DNA of 64,000 nucleotides from Gilvimarinus polysaccharolyticus (GCF_001187555.1 NZ_LFIJ01000002.1:745920-809919), one strand, 5' to 3'; shown: positions 17,964 through 27,568, numbered from the stretch's first letter. Translations and numbers: made by a program. Notes: generated by a model not told the origin, from the letters alone.

Positions 17964-17995
17964 AAAGCAGGTTAGCCGTGCAGCTAACCTGCTTT
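17964..17995 (+). terminator. Hairpin terminator
   Basis: A perfect 13-bp stem (AAAGCAGGTTAGC with GCTAACCTGCTTT) and a 6-nt loop. It lies between the converging DUF2059 and YqaE genes and could serve both strands; there is no long T-run. Confidence 0.75.
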
Positions 17996-18055
17996 AGGAT
18001 TTTAGTGCGGGTATAAAGCTGGCCGAGACTGTATTGGTATAGTAATACCGCCGTC

Positions 18056-18214
18056 TTAACGCCGAGCAATAATCCAAACCGCATGAATAATACCGGGTAA
18101 ATACCCGCATAGCGTTAATAGAATATTCAGCCAAAAATGCAAACCTAATCCTACCTGTAAAAATACACCGACCGGTGGCAGTAAAATAGACAGTATTAGA
18201 CGAACGATATCCAT
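18056..18214 (-). CDS. YqaE/Pmp3 family small membrane protein
   Basis: A 52-residue protein found by translating the minus strand: it begins MDIVRLILSILLPPVGVFLQ and continues with GLGLHFWLNILLTLCGYLPG and IIHAVWIIARR. This is the Pmp3/YqaE signature: two transmembrane helices with PPVGVF and the LPGIIHA turn. Relatives are stress-induced membrane peptides affecting membrane potential and salt tolerance. AAGGAG lies 6 bp before the ATG. The gene stands alone and converges with DUF2059 across a shared hairpin. Confidence 0.93.
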   Translation of the reverse strand: MDIVRLILSILLPPVGVFLQVGLGLHFWLNILLTLCGYLPGIIHAVWIIARR

Positions 18215-18515
18215 AAGTGACTCCTTTTTAATATTTTTGAAAATTAAAAGTGCTCGTGACCTTGGTGCAGATTGACCGAATAGGCTGTTTGCTTAGGCTC
18301 GAGCGGATGCTTAAATCTTTGGCAAAAATCATATGATTTAGAGCCATGCTGCTTAAATCGTATTTCTACCTATAGGGTAAAGCAAAAAGTGATCCAAGCT
18401 GATTTTATTGCAGCTAAAAGGTTTATAGCTCTTGTGTGGTGTGGACTAGAGGCGATTCGACTGTATTTGGAAATTTAATTCACGCTGAAGGTTATTAAGA
18501 TCAGGTTTGAATTTT
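18215..18515. other. AT-rich non-coding gap with a 14-bp palindrome
   Basis: This 301-bp stretch upstream of the YqaE-type gene holds a perfect palindrome AAATCATATGATTT at 18326-18339, a candidate regulator site. No gene was found in any frame. Confidence 0.4.
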
Positions 18516-19175
18516 TTACAAGTTATAGTGCTGGGCGAGCCAAGCTTGCGCTTCTTGCATCGAGTCGAGTATTACCGTAGCGCCACTAAAGTCTAAGCCG
18601 CGTGAATAATCGTTTTGCACGACGATACAATCGAGCCCAGCGGCTAATGCCGAGTGTAAACCGGTGGGGCTATCCTCCAGTGCAATACAGGTATTGGCAC
18701 TGATGCCCATGCGTTTAAGCGCGAGCAGATAAACGTCGGGGGCGGGTTTTGCATTGGCGACATCATCGCGGGCGGCAACGATAGAAAAATGCCGGCCAAA
18801 AGCGTAATGATCTAATGTTGGTTGCACTTCATATGCTGTGGCACCCGTGGCGATGGCCATTTTTAACGATTTATTCGCAACCCACTCTACTAGCTCCGAT
18901 GCGCCAGATATAAGAGGGCAAGGTTTTTTTCCAAAGGCGTCCTGAGTGAGCGCTTCGCGTTTGCTCAATAGTGTGGCAGCAGATATTGGCAAAGGGTAGT
19001 GAGTGGTTAAATATTCAGCATTAAAATGGGTCGGAACCCCCGCTAAGTGCGCTTTGTAATCGGCTTCGGGGAACTCGACGCCATACTCGGCCAGCAATGT
19101 AACCCATAGTTGGTAGTGTTTGCGCTCGGAGTCAACCAGAGTGCCGTCGTGATCAAAAATAACGCCTTGGAGCAT
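18516..19175 (-). CDS. HAD-superfamily phosphatase (beta-phosphoglucomutase-like)
   Basis: 219 residues. Motif I is FDHDGTLVDS with nucleophile Asp and acid/base Asp; motif II is MAIATGA (Thr in place of Ser); motif III Lys is in ANAKPAPDVYL; motif IV is ALEDSPTGLHSA. The helical cap between motif I and II places it in HAD subfamily IA with beta-phosphoglucomutase and phosphatases such as Gph and YqaB. The substrate cannot be read from sequence. It reads away from the CsgG-like gene after a hairpin, so it likely has its own promoter. Confidence 0.88.
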   Translation of the reverse strand: MLQGVIFDHDGTLVDSERKHYQLWVTLLAEYGVEFPEADYKAHLAGVPTHFNAEYLTTHYPLPISAATLLSKREALTQDAFGKKPCPLISGASELVEWVANKSLKMAIATGATAYEVQPTLDHYAFGRHFSIVAARDDVANAKPAPDVYLLALKRMGISANTCIALEDSPTGLHSALAAGLDCIVVQNDYSRGLDFSGATVILDSMQEAQAWLAQHYNL

Positions 19176-19221
19176 AGCTGGAAGTCTCGGCGGGGGGAGA
19201 AGTTATCAATGTGCGGTGCTG

Positions 19222-19255
19222 AGGAAGGCGCACAACCTAGAGTTGTCGCCTTCCT
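19222..19255 (-). terminator. Hairpin after the CsgG-like gene
   Basis: AGGAAGGCG pairs with CGCCTTCCT (9 bp), then a one-base bulge and ACAAC with GTTGT around a CTAGA loop. It starts a few bases after the stop of the CsgG-like gene at 19263 and is probably its terminator. Confidence 0.6.
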
Positions 19256-19262
19256 GCGAGCG

Positions 19263-20150
19263 TTAGCGGTGTGCGGAATCGCCCACTTTAAAGCCTGAGC
19301 CTTCTGTGATTTCAGCTTCGGCGTAAGCGCTTTCGACATTGGTGATTTTAATTTCACCTAAAGTGTCGTAGTTAACTTTAAGTACGGCACCTGTGGATGG
19401 GTCTTTGATTTCACGGCCTTTACGTTTAACGGTTAAGGTTTGCCCGGTTTTTAGTCCTGCATTACTGCCAGCGTTAAGAATAACTTGTTTGCCATCAATG
19501 TCGGCAAGCAACAGTGGTGTTGAGCTTGAGGCTGTCGCAGTTGGCGCCGCCGTTGCACTTGAAAAGTCTGAATTGACCAAGCTTTTAGTGACTTGGTCAA
19601 TGGCATCGCGCAAAGCTTCGGTAGCGTGCTTCTCGTTCCAGCTTTCGCCACCGCCAAAGCCAAATACACGTACATTCATTGAGGATTTATTGCCGGTACC
19701 GGTGTCGGCAAACAGTATGCGAGAGGTGTTAACGTCGACAATGCGTACATCAACAGTTGCGGCATAGCCTTTTTTACCTACATGTACACCACCGCCACCA
19801 CCGCCGGCATTACTTTCGCCGTATTCGGTCACGGCCCCAGTGATAATGTATTGCACGCCAATAATTTTACCGATTTTGGCGGCTGTAGCCGGATCGACGC
19901 GCCCAGAGCTGCCTAGGTTTTGCTCTTCAATAAGACTATTTAAGCGGCCGCGCTCAAAGATATCGTAATTGGTTTGTTTGACCAGTGCGGTGGTTAGAAT
20001 GTCGGCGGCACCTTGTCCGATACGCCAGCCGCCATGTTGGCTTTGATTTTCAAAGTCCATAACGGCGACTTTAGGGGCAGCGGCGAACGCCGGTAAGGCC
20101 CAGGTGGTTAATAGTGCGATAAAAACAGTGATGGTAGCTTTGCGTATCAT
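19263..20150 (-). CDS. CsgG/HfaB-family exported protein
   Basis: 295 residues with a signal peptide ending near AFAA; there is no lipobox Cys, unlike true CsgG. The CsgG domain covers about 25-195: KVAVMDFENQSQHGGWRIGQ, ADILTTALVKQTNYDIFERG, and YIITGAVTEYGES, followed by a glycine-rich GGGGGGVHVGKKGY loop. The remaining 90 residues resemble a FlgT-like C-terminal beta domain (NAGSNAGLKTGQTLTVKRKG). CsgG forms the curli secretion pore, but no csg genes are here, so it is more likely an envelope or polysaccharide-linked relative. Monocistronic. Confidence 0.85.
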   Translation of the reverse strand: MIRKATITVFIALLTTWALPAFAAAPKVAVMDFENQSQHGGWRIGQGAADILTTALVKQTNYDIFERGRLNSLIEEQNLGSSGRVDPATAAKIGKIIGVQYIITGAVTEYGESNAGGGGGGVHVGKKGYAATVDVRIVDVNTSRILFADTGTGNKSSMNVRVFGFGGGESWNEKHATEALRDAIDQVTKSLVNSDFSSATAAPTATASSSTPLLLADIDGKQVILNAGSNAGLKTGQTLTVKRKGREIKDPSTGAVLKVNYDTLGEIKITNVESAYAEAEITEGSGFKVGDSAHR

Positions 20151-20326
20151 ACAGATCTCCTTGAGGTGGCCATGATGCCGGCATCGATGTCTATTATGCC
20201 AACAACTTGGCGATTTTCTAGCTTCATTCTATGGGTTTGTGGAAAAAGTCCTGCCAAAGTTGCGGGTTATCGGTATAAGCTAATCGCAGCTAAGCTCGCG
20301 ATTGATTTGAAAGTGTGGAGGTACTC

Positions 20327-20563
20327 ATGAGATCCCTGATTGTTATTGTCGTTATGTTGGTGCTGTGTTGGCTATTTACCGATGTGCGTTCCGAGCATGC
20401 GGTTTTTAATGTGTTAGCACCATTAGGTGTAGCGATATCTGTGCTGGCACTAACAATATGGGGGGTGTTTGCGATGGTTTCCGGTCGTAAAAAATACGAT
20501 CAGCGGCCGCCGCCGCCAGAGTTTTTTAAATCACACGACAACCCTAGCGATGACAATATATAG
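20327..20563 (+). CDS. Small two-helix membrane protein
   Basis: 78 residues with two membrane helices (about 3-17 and 27-52) and a proline-rich, acidic cytoplasmic tail (QRPPPPEFFKS). GGAGG lies 5 bp before the ATG at 20327; an in-frame GTG at 20315 overlaps that site and was rejected. No family recognised; the next gene on the other strand converges with it. Confidence 0.6.
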   Translation: MRSLIVIVVMLVLCWLFTDVRSEHAVFNVLAPLGVAISVLALTIWGVFAMVSGRKKYDQRPPPPEFFKSHDNPSDDNI

Positions 20564-20593
20564 AGTGTAGGGCTGGCTTATGGTCTTAGTCAG

Positions 20594-20833
20594 CTACCAG
20601 CACCAGGTGCGAGGCAGTTGTTTAAGGTAAGCTCGGCGGCTGCTAATTAGCTCGGCGTAAGAGGCCATTAACGATAAATCGACGGCACGACCACCGACCT
20701 TAAGTACCCGCACTTGGCGCTCTAGGCCGGTAATCTCAGAGATCAATTGGCGCCGCAATGCCCCCGTATGATTGATGTTGATAGACATCCCAAAGCCGCT
20801 GCTTGGTTGTTTATGTGATCGGCGAGATGACAT
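20594..20833 (-). CDS. Small hypothetical protein
   Basis: 79 residues, basic, with a helical middle (RRQLISEITGLERQVRVLKV). GGAGA lies 5 bp before the ATG, which supports translation. I recognise no family. The following 300 bp (20834-21133) shows no gene. Confidence 0.4.
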   Translation of the reverse strand: MSSRRSHKQPSSGFGMSININHTGALRRQLISEITGLERQVRVLKVGGRAVDLSLMASYAELISSRRAYLKQLPRTWCW

Positions 20834-21133
20834 GGAGATCTCCGTTGTCGCGTAAAACCGGCCGGTATGAGTTTGCCGATCATGGTTTGTTGTATTGTTT
20901 TTGCTCGTTAGAGCTTAGCACGCACCGAGCTGATTGGCCTGTGACAAAAGTGGTGTAGTTAGATCTTTACCTAATTAGTAGCCCTAAAACTGGGTTGCCC
21001 AACTACTAAAAGCCGCCGATTGAAGTATCTATTGGCTTTATATGTGCCAGCCGCACTGACATCTTGGTTCGCTAAGAGTTTCGAGCAGTGCCGCGTGTAG
21101 GCGAAGGGCTTTCTGGGGCGTCAGCGCGGTACA

Positions 21134-21682
21134 TTAGCCGTGACGCTCAAGCCAAGCACGTGCCATAAATAGGGCGGCGATGGTACGACCTTCGATCACA
21201 TCCTCGCGCATCGACAGCTCTAATAAGTCATTAATATTACAGGGCACCACTTCTAATGGTTCGGGTTCATCGCCGGTTAGGCGTTCGGGGTATAAGTTGC
21301 GCGCTAGCAGTACGTGAATTTTGTGCTCCATATACGCCGGTGATAAATGTAAACATTTTAAGTAATCAAGTGTATCGGCACCGTAGCCGACCTCTTCTTT
21401 CAGCTCGCGATTGGCTGACTGTTCGGGAGTTTCGCCTTTGTCCATTGCGCCCTTGGGCAGTGACAAATGGTAATTCTCGAGCCCCCCGGCGTATTCACGC
21501 ACCATAAGCACAGTGTTAGGGTCGAGCATCGGCACCATCAGTACGGCTCCTAAGCCGCCACTGCAGAGCTTTTCATAGCTGCGTTCGACGCCATTGCTAA
21601 AGCGTAAGTCCAGTTGCTCGACTCGAAACAGCCGGCTTTGGGCAACGGTTTGGCGCTGTAAGATTCTGGGTGTTTCGGGCAT
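21134..21682 (-). CDS. nudE: ADP-compounds Nudix hydrolase NudE
   Basis: 182 residues. The Nudix box runs GAMDKGETPEQSANRELKEE then VG, fitting G-x5-E-x7-REUxEExGU. The flanks match E. coli NudE, which splits ADP-ribose, AppA and NADH-like compounds. In E. coli nudE neighbours yrfG-hslR-hslO; here the same group is interrupted by an export cassette, with nudE reading away from it. Confidence 0.92.
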   Translation of the reverse strand: MPETPRILQRQTVAQSRLFRVEQLDLRFSNGVERSYEKLCSGGLGAVLMVPMLDPNTVLMVREYAGGLENYHLSLPKGAMDKGETPEQSANRELKEEVGYGADTLDYLKCLHLSPAYMEHKIHVLLARNLYPERLTGDEPEPLEVVPCNINDLLELSMREDVIEGRTIAALFMARAWLERHG

Positions 21683-22009
21683 ATATATGTCCGTCAGTTG
21701 GTGTTGGCTGAGCGGTGCACGCCGTATAAATGGGTTACACTAACGCGCTGAAGCCAGCAACTAGTTTGATTAATGGCATAGCAATAGTAACAACAACCGC
21801 GCTACAAACACGACTATAAATTCGGCGTAAGTCATCAGCGGGTGGCTCACTTAAGTATGATTAGCTGCGTAGCTCAGCGATAGGCCAGTATTTTTAATGT
21901 ACGAGAGTCTACCTTACCTGAAACCGGCCAGTGCAACTAAAACGCTTGCGTGTGCGTCTATCAATAGCTGGCGCGGCTGGACGCGCATGAATATCAACGG
22001 GAAGAGCGC
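21683..22009. other. Divergent promoter gap between nudE and the ABC cassette
   Basis: 327 bp between divergent genes. It must hold promoters for both, but I see no clear -10/-35 pair, palindrome, RNA gene or frame to support. Confidence 0.3.
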
Positions 22010-22717
22010 ATGATTAGATTAAATAATATTCATAAATACTACCGTGCCGGCGAACAGTCTCTACATGTTCTTAAGGGCATTGATTTGACCATTGCCGAGG
22101 GTGAGTTGGTCTCTATTATGGGTTCGTCCGGCTCGGGAAAATCAACCCTGCTTAATATATTGGGTGTGTTAGACCACTACGACAGTGGCGAATACACCTT
22201 GGCTGGGCACCCGATCAATCATATTAAAGAGCGTCAAGCCGCCGAGTTACGCAACCGTTTTATCGGTTTTGTATTTCAGTCGTTTAACTTACTGCCTTTT
22301 AAAAATACCCTAGAGAATGTTGCATTGCCTTTGTATTACCAAAAAGTTAATCGCAAAGTGCGCAATGCTCGGGCGCTGGAGTATTTAGATATGGTGGGCT
22401 TGGCTGATCGTGCCGAGCATATGCCCTATCAGTTATCGGGCGGACAAAAGCAGCGGGTGGCCATGGCCCGTGCGCTGGTGACCCAGCCTAAAGTGATTCT
22501 CGCCGATGAGCCTACCGGCGCACTGGACAGTAAAACGACCGATGAAGTGATGGCGGTGATGCACCAAGTGCATCAGATGGGAAACACCATCGTGATCGTT
22601 ACCCACGAGCAGGACATTGCCAATCAGACCCAGCGACAAATTATTTTGCGTGACGGTTTGGTGGTGAATGCCGACGGCGATCCTATAACGTCGCAATCAG
22701 TGCCCATGGAGGCCTGA
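22010..22717 (+). CDS. ABC transporter ATPase, MacB/LolD type
   Basis: 235 residues with Walker [11 protein letters not shown]-loop FQSFNLLP, signature LSGGQKQR, Walker B VILADEP and the H-loop VTHE. This belongs to the MacB/LolD/FtsE class that powers mechanotransmission transporters. It is the first gene of a four-gene cassette with 2-41 bp spacing: ATPase, two FtsX-like permeases, membrane-fusion protein. Likely export of a peptide, antibiotic or envelope molecule. Confidence 0.95.
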   Translation: MIRLNNIHKYYRAGEQSLHVLKGIDLTIAEGELVSIMGSSGSGKSTLLNILGVLDHYDSGEYTLAGHPINHIKERQAAELRNRFIGFVFQSFNLLPFKNTLENVALPLYYQKVNRKVRNARALEYLDMVGLADRAEHMPYQLSGGQKQRVAMARALVTQPKVILADEPTGALDSKTTDEVMAVMHQVHQMGNTIVIVTHEQDIANQTQRQIILRDGLVVNADGDPITSQSVPMEA

Positions 22718-22719
22718 TT

Positions 22720-23958
22720 ATGTGGGATAGCTTGCAAGAAATTCTTTTTACCTTACGGCAAAATAAATTGCGTACTGCCCTGACAGCGTTTGGAGTTTTT
22801 TGGGGTATTTTCATGTTGATTTTATTGCTCGGTGCTGGCCGTGGTATGCAAAACGGAGTGATGAATACCTTCGGCGATGAGTCGCTCGATTCGATAGTAA
22901 TTTGGACTGGAACAACCTCGGTGGCGTATCAGGGCCGGGGATTGGGCCGAAAAATTATGTACACCAATGAGGATATCGATGCGGTACGTAACCAAGTCGA
23001 CGGCCTGCGTTACATTACCGGCGCTAACTCTATGGGACAGGGCTCGGTGGTGTACAACAATAAACAGGGCATGTTTGAAACTTACGGTATTGATGATCGT
23101 TTTTTTAAAATTCGAGACAAAGTTCCCTTTCGGGCAGGCCGCACCATCAATGCTCTGGATGAGCGCAATACCCGTAAAATTGTCGTAATTGGTACCAGTG
23201 TGCGCGACCGTTTATTTAGTCCCAATAGCGATCCTGTGGGGGCATGGATTAAAGTTAATAATATACATTTAAAAGTGGTTGGGGTGTTTCAAGATCGCGG
23301 CAACAACGGGCGTGACTCGGAGCGTGTGTATGTACCTTACAGCACCTTTGCAAAAACGTTTGGGCGCGGCAATCAAGTGCATACCATTTGGGCCCGCCCC
23401 GATGCGGACGCTGATGGTTTTGTGGTGCAAGAGAAAATAATCAAGTTGCTTAAGCAGCGTCACGGTGTTTCGCCGGATGACCGTCGTGCGATTCAATCGT
23501 TTAATTTTGCCGAGCCGGCGAAAATGATTAAGGGGTTGTTCGTTGCCATTAATGGTTTTATTTGGTTTGTAGGGCTCGGCACGCTCACCGCCGGTATCGT
23601 TGGTATCAGCAATATCATGATTATTACCGTTAAAGAACGCACCCGCGAGATTGGTATTCGTAAAGCCCTTGGCGCTACGCCTTTTAGTATCGTCAGTACG
23701 TTGTTAATGGAGTCGGTATTAGTAACCAGTATTGCCGGCTATTGCGGTTTAGTCTTGGGGGTGGGACTGGTCGAGCTAATGGCTTACGGTTTAAAGGTTT
23801 CGGGCGCGGAGTTGGAGTTCTTTCGTCGCCCCGAGGTGAATTTTCAAGCAGCGGTCACGGCGGTGTTGTTATTAATTGTGGTGGGTGCATTGGCAGGTTT
23901 AATTCCGGCTATGCGAGCGGCACGAATTATGCCCGTTGAAGCCATGAAGGCGGAATAA
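22720..23958 (+). CDS. MacB-like ABC permease, first
   Basis: 412 residues. One N-terminal membrane helix (about 18-38), a large periplasmic MacB core domain (about 45-270) and three C-terminal FtsX helices with the ITVKERTREIGIRKALGATP coupling helix. It starts 2 bp after the ATPase stop. It is about as long as, and clearly similar to, the next permease, with shared RTALTAFGVFWGIFML near the start, so the two form a heterodimer and come from tandem duplication. Confidence 0.92.
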   Translation: MWDSLQEILFTLRQNKLRTALTAFGVFWGIFMLILLLGAGRGMQNGVMNTFGDESLDSIVIWTGTTSVAYQGRGLGRKIMYTNEDIDAVRNQVDGLRYITGANSMGQGSVVYNNKQGMFETYGIDDRFFKIRDKVPFRAGRTINALDERNTRKIVVIGTSVRDRLFSPNSDPVGAWIKVNNIHLKVVGVFQDRGNNGRDSERVYVPYSTFAKTFGRGNQVHTIWARPDADADGFVVQEKIIKLLKQRHGVSPDDRRAIQSFNFAEPAKMIKGLFVAINGFIWFVGLGTLTAGIVGISNIMIITVKERTREIGIRKALGATPFSIVSTLLMESVLVTSIAGYCGLVLGVGLVELMAYGLKVSGAELEFFRRPEVNFQAAVTAVLLLIVVGALAGLIPAMRAARIMPVEAMKAE

Positions 23959-23985
23959 CCAATATGATAAATCAAGGGCTTAAGC

Positions 23986-25245
23986 GTGATTGATTTTGAT
24001 AAGTGGCGAGAGATATTCACCTCATTGGCGCAACATAAATTGCGCACTGCACTGACGGCATTTGGGGTGTTTTGGGGGATTTTTATGCTGACCGTTTTAC
24101 TTGGCGCCGGCACTGGGTTACGCAATGGCGTAATGGATGGATTTCCAAAATCGCCCAACAATATTTTTATTTGGAGCGGCAGTACCACACAGTTACCTTA
24201 TAAAGGCTTGCCTGTTGGTCGTCGTGTAACTCTTAAACCAGAGGATGTGGCGGCAATCAAGCGAGATGTGCCCAGTGTGCAGGAGGTCTACGGTCAAAAT
24301 AGTATCGGAGTCTGGTCGGGCACACCGCCTTATACCGTGCATAAAAATAACAGTGGAACATTTTTTGTGCAGGGTTCACACGCCGGAATGGCACCCATCA
24401 ACTCGGTAACGGTGACAGAGGGCCGTTACTTAAATGAGATTGATGATCGCGATAAGCGTAAGGTGGCGGTGATTGGCGCACGGGTTAAAGAGCAATTGTT
24501 TGACGCGGGCGACGAGGTGATTGGCGCTAATATTCGAGTGGCGGGTATTAATTTTCAGGTGGTGGGTACGTTTGACTCGCAGCAGCGCGGCAATAACTCG
24601 CAAGACGAAGAAAAAATACATATTCCTAACGATACTTTACGTCACGCGTTTAATCAGTCGGGTTGGATCGGTAGTTTTGTGATTCAGCCCAAGTCCGGTA
24701 TTCATGCAAGCATAGTCGAACAAGAAGTTAAAAAGTATTTGTCGCAACGCAAAGATATTCATCCCAATGATGTTGGTGTGTTAGGTAGTTTTAATTTGCA
24801 GGTAGAGTACGACAAAATTCAAGGATTATTTACAGGTATTAATTTTTTTAGTTGGTTGGTGGCGATAGGTACAATTACTGCTGGGGCCATCGGTGTTGGC
24901 AATATTATGCTAATTGTAGTGAAAGAGCGTACTCGTGAAATCGGTGTAAGAAAAGCGCTAGGGGCTACCCCGGCGTCGATTGTGTCGATGATCGTGCAAG
25001 AGTCGGTATTGATTACGGCGGTGGCTGGATATTTTGGCTTGGTGGTTGGCGTTTTGTTGTTGGCAGGTGTGTCCAGTGTGTTGGAGATGACGGGAGGCGC
25101 GGATATGTTTGCTCGGCCTTCGGTTGATTTTAGCACGGCGTTGATTGCTGTTTTAGTGTTGATCGTCTCGGGTGTTTTGGCCTCTTTGTTGCCAGCGGCA
25201 AAAGCGGCAGGCGTCAACCCTATTATTGCTTTGCAAGACGAATAA
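23986..25245 (+). CDS. MacB-like ABC permease, second
   Basis: 419 residues, same layout as the preceding permease: N-terminal helix, periplasmic MacB core, then three FtsX helices with VVKERTREIGVRKALGATPA. The GTG start at 23986 is preceded by AAGGG; the ATG at 23964 is closed by a stop after nine codons. A paralogous pair of permeases implies a heterodimeric transporter, in contrast to homodimeric MacB with fused ATPase. Confidence 0.92.
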   Translation: MIDFDKWREIFTSLAQHKLRTALTAFGVFWGIFMLTVLLGAGTGLRNGVMDGFPKSPNNIFIWSGSTTQLPYKGLPVGRRVTLKPEDVAAIKRDVPSVQEVYGQNSIGVWSGTPPYTVHKNNSGTFFVQGSHAGMAPINSVTVTEGRYLNEIDDRDKRKVAVIGARVKEQLFDAGDEVIGANIRVAGINFQVVGTFDSQQRGNNSQDEEKIHIPNDTLRHAFNQSGWIGSFVIQPKSGIHASIVEQEVKKYLSQRKDIHPNDVGVLGSFNLQVEYDKIQGLFTGINFFSWLVAIGTITAGAIGVGNIMLIVVKERTREIGVRKALGATPASIVSMIVQESVLITAVAGYFGLVVGVLLLAGVSSVLEMTGGADMFARPSVDFSTALIAVLVLIVSGVLASLLPAAKAAGVNPIIALQDE

Positions 25246-25286
25246 ATTATAACGAACGGAATTCACTTTTTATTGAGTTAATTATC

Positions 25287-26360
25287 ATGAAAAAATTTCT
25301 ATGGATGTTCTTATTATTGTTAATCGCGGTATTGTTTGTCGGTACGGCGATATTTTTGTATAAAAAATCACAAGAGCAGCCGGTAGTGTATGAGGTGAGC
25401 TCGCCGTTCACATCGACTGTTGTGAAAAAGACGGTGGCCACGGGTAAAGTGATTCCGCGCAAACAGGTCAATGTAACCTCGCAAGTATCTGGCGTGGTGG
25501 ATGAGCTGTACGTTACGGCGGGTGATACCGTTAAGAAAGGTGATTTAGTGGCGAAGATATCATTGGCTCCTAATATGGTGACCTTGAACCACGCCGAGTC
25601 GCAGCTTGAGAGTGCGCGTATTAGTTTTAATAATGCTAAAGAAGAGCTGGATCGACAAAAAAATCTTTTACAGCAGAAATTGGTGTCAGTATCTGCTTAT
25701 AATAAATTTCGTTTGAATTATGAATTAGCGCAAGAGTCAATGCAGTCGGCAGAGAATAATTTACTGCTGATTCGCGAAGGTGCAACGCGCCAGTCGGACT
25801 TAGTCTCTAATATGATTCGGGCGACGGCCGATGGCATGATTTTAGATGTTGCCAATAAAGAAGGGGCTTTTATCGTTGAGTCGAGTACATTTGGCGCTGG
25901 CACGACAGTGGCCACTTTAGCCGATATGACCGATATGGTTTTTGAGGGCTTGGTAGATGAAGCCGAAGTTGGAAAAATTAGTGAAGGTATGGAGCTATTG
26001 CTTGATGTTGGAGCGTTAGAGGGCGAACCGTTTGCGGCCGTTTTGGAATACATCTCACCTCAAGGGCAGGATGATCAAGGTACGATTAAATTTGAAATTC
26101 GCGCGGCGGTAACCTTGTCCGACAAATTATTCCTTCGGGCCAACTACAGCGCTAATGCCGATATTGTGCTCGATAAGCGCGAAGATGTGCTGGTGATCAA
26201 CGAAAGTAACCTATTAATCGAAGAGGATCAGTATTTTGTCGAGGTGCAAACCGCACCTCAGCAATTTGAGCGCCGTGAGATTGAAGTAGGTTTGTCGGAC
26301 GGTATTAATATTGAGGTTGTATCAGGCTTGTCGGAAAGTGATAAAATCAAGCAACAGTAG
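25287..26360 (+). CDS. HlyD/MacA-type membrane-fusion protein
   Basis: 357 residues: N-terminal membrane anchor (about 5-27), a biotinyl-lipoyl-like half (VVDELYVTAGDTVKKGDLVA), a coiled-coil hairpin (about 100-155), the second lipoyl half and a beta-barrel domain. It links the inner-membrane permeases to an outer-membrane channel; no TolC-like gene is present here, so a channel encoded elsewhere is needed. Last gene of the cassette before a strong hairpin. Confidence 0.92.
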   Translation: MKKFLWMFLLLLIAVLFVGTAIFLYKKSQEQPVVYEVSSPFTSTVVKKTVATGKVIPRKQVNVTSQVSGVVDELYVTAGDTVKKGDLVAKISLAPNMVTLNHAESQLESARISFNNAKEELDRQKNLLQQKLVSVSAYNKFRLNYELAQESMQSAENNLLLIREGATRQSDLVSNMIRATADGMILDVANKEGAFIVESSTFGAGTTVATLADMTDMVFEGLVDEAEVGKISEGMELLLDVGALEGEPFAAVLEYISPQGQDDQGTIKFEIRAAVTLSDKLFLRANYSANADIVLDKREDVLVINESNLLIEEDQYFVEVQTAPQQFERREIEVGLSDGINIEVVSGLSESDKIKQQ

Positions 26361-26361
26361 C

Positions 26362-26417
26362 GTCTGGGGGGATTCTGGGCGTTAAACGATGGGTGCAATC
26401 ACTGCCCAGCCCCAGAC
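26362..26417 (+). terminator. Two-step hairpin after the export cassette
   Basis: GTCTGGGG pairs with CCCCAGAC (8 bp), and CTGGGC with GCCCAG (6 bp) inside, with a 5-nt bulge and a 23-nt loop. It ends 15 bp before yrfG and likely separates the cassette from the housekeeping genes. No T-run. Confidence 0.55.
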
Positions 26418-26431
26418 TCTAGAGGTGCACA

Positions 26432-27094
26432 ATGATCGATTGGCAAGCTATTGATACCGTTATGTTAGATATGGACGGTACCTTGCTCGATCTGCATTTT
26501 GATAACTACTTTTGGCTGCATCATTTGCCCGCGCGTTACAGTGAGATCCATGGGGTGGATTTTGAAGTTGCCCGCGCTAAGCTTGCCGCGCGTATTGATG
26601 AGCACGTGGGCAGCTTGCAGTGGTATTGCTTGGAGTTTTGGTCTAATGCACTAGAGCTGGACATAAGAGCATTAAAAGCAGAGATAAAACACAAAATTCA
26701 GGTGCGTCCACACACCGAAGAGTTTCTCGCGCGCTTACGCGCGGCCGGCAAACACGTGATGCTCGTTACCAATGCTCATCCGCAAAGCATGTCGTTAAAG
26801 TTTGAAACCACCCAAATTGACAAACACTTTGATTTGATTGTCTCCTCCCATGAGTTCTCACACGCTAAAGAGGCGCAAGAGTTTTGGCACTCGTTGGCCG
26901 CGCACCAGCCGTTCAATCCGGCGCGTACCCTCTTTGTCGACGATACTTTGCGTGTATTAGATTCGGCGCGGGATTTTGGTATTGCCCATTTACTGGCGAT
27001 TCACCAGCCTGACAGTCAAATGGTGCGTCGTGTTGAAGGCTACCCTGCAATTGAACATTTTAGTGAAATTATGCCGGAGGTGTTTCGTGGGTGA
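26432..27094 (+). CDS. yrfG: GMP/IMP nucleotidase, HAD family
   Basis: 220 residues. Motif I is LDMDGTLLDLHFDNYFW, motif II MLVTNAH, motif III Lys in SHAKEAQEFW and motif IV LFVDDTLRVLDSA, matching YrfG, which hydrolyses GMP and IMP. The stop overlaps the hslR start by 8 bp. Same order as in E. coli (yrfG-hslR-hslO). Confidence 0.93.
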   Translation: MIDWQAIDTVMLDMDGTLLDLHFDNYFWLHHLPARYSEIHGVDFEVARAKLAARIDEHVGSLQWYCLEFWSNALELDIRALKAEIKHKIQVRPHTEEFLARLRAAGKHVMLVTNAHPQSMSLKFETTQIDKHFDLIVSSHEFSHAKEAQEFWHSLAAHQPFNPARTLFVDDTLRVLDSARDFGIAHLLAIHQPDSQMVRRVEGYPAIEHFSEIMPEVFRG

Positions 27095-27494
27095 ATCCGC
27101 TAATAGTAAAGTTCGAGTGGATAAATGGTTGTGGGCGGCGCGCTTTTTTAAAACTCGTAGCCTCGCCAAAGCCGCAATCGAAGCGGGTAAAGTTAATACC
27201 GATGGCCAACGACTGAAGCCCAGTCGTGAGCTAGAAATTGGTATGCTGTTAACGATTCGTCAGGGCTGGGATGAAAAAACAGTTCAAGTATTGGCGTTGT
27301 CCGGCCAGCGCCGAGGTGCCCCCGAAGCGCAGTTACTGTATCAAGAAACCGAAGCCAGTATTGCCTTGCGCGAGCAGCGGGCGATCGAGCGCAAGGCGGG
27401 GCTAGGCAGTTTTATTATTAGTGAGCACCGACCTAATAAAAAAGAGCGCCGCCAGATCCATCGATTTAAACGCATTATGGATGAACCAAATTAA
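27087..27494 (+). CDS. hslR: Ribosome-associated heat shock protein Hsp15
   Basis: 135 residues, near the 133 of E. coli Hsp15. The S4 domain starts VRVDKWLWAARFFKTRSLAK. Hsp15 binds free 50S subunits with stalled nascent chains. I chose the GTG at 27087 because GGAGG lies 6 bp before it; the frame is open much further upstream inside yrfG but that part is out-of-frame coding for yrfG. Confidence 0.95.
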   Translation: MGESANSKVRVDKWLWAARFFKTRSLAKAAIEAGKVNTDGQRLKPSRELEIGMLLTIRQGWDEKTVQVLALSGQRRGAPEAQLLYQETEASIALREQRAIERKAGLGSFIISEHRPNKKERRQIHRFKRIMDEPN

Positions 27495-27568
27495 CCGACA
27501 GTTGCACTCTAGATTATTGATGAGCTTGCACGCTAACACATTATTTATTGCCAGTTTTGGAACCCGTT

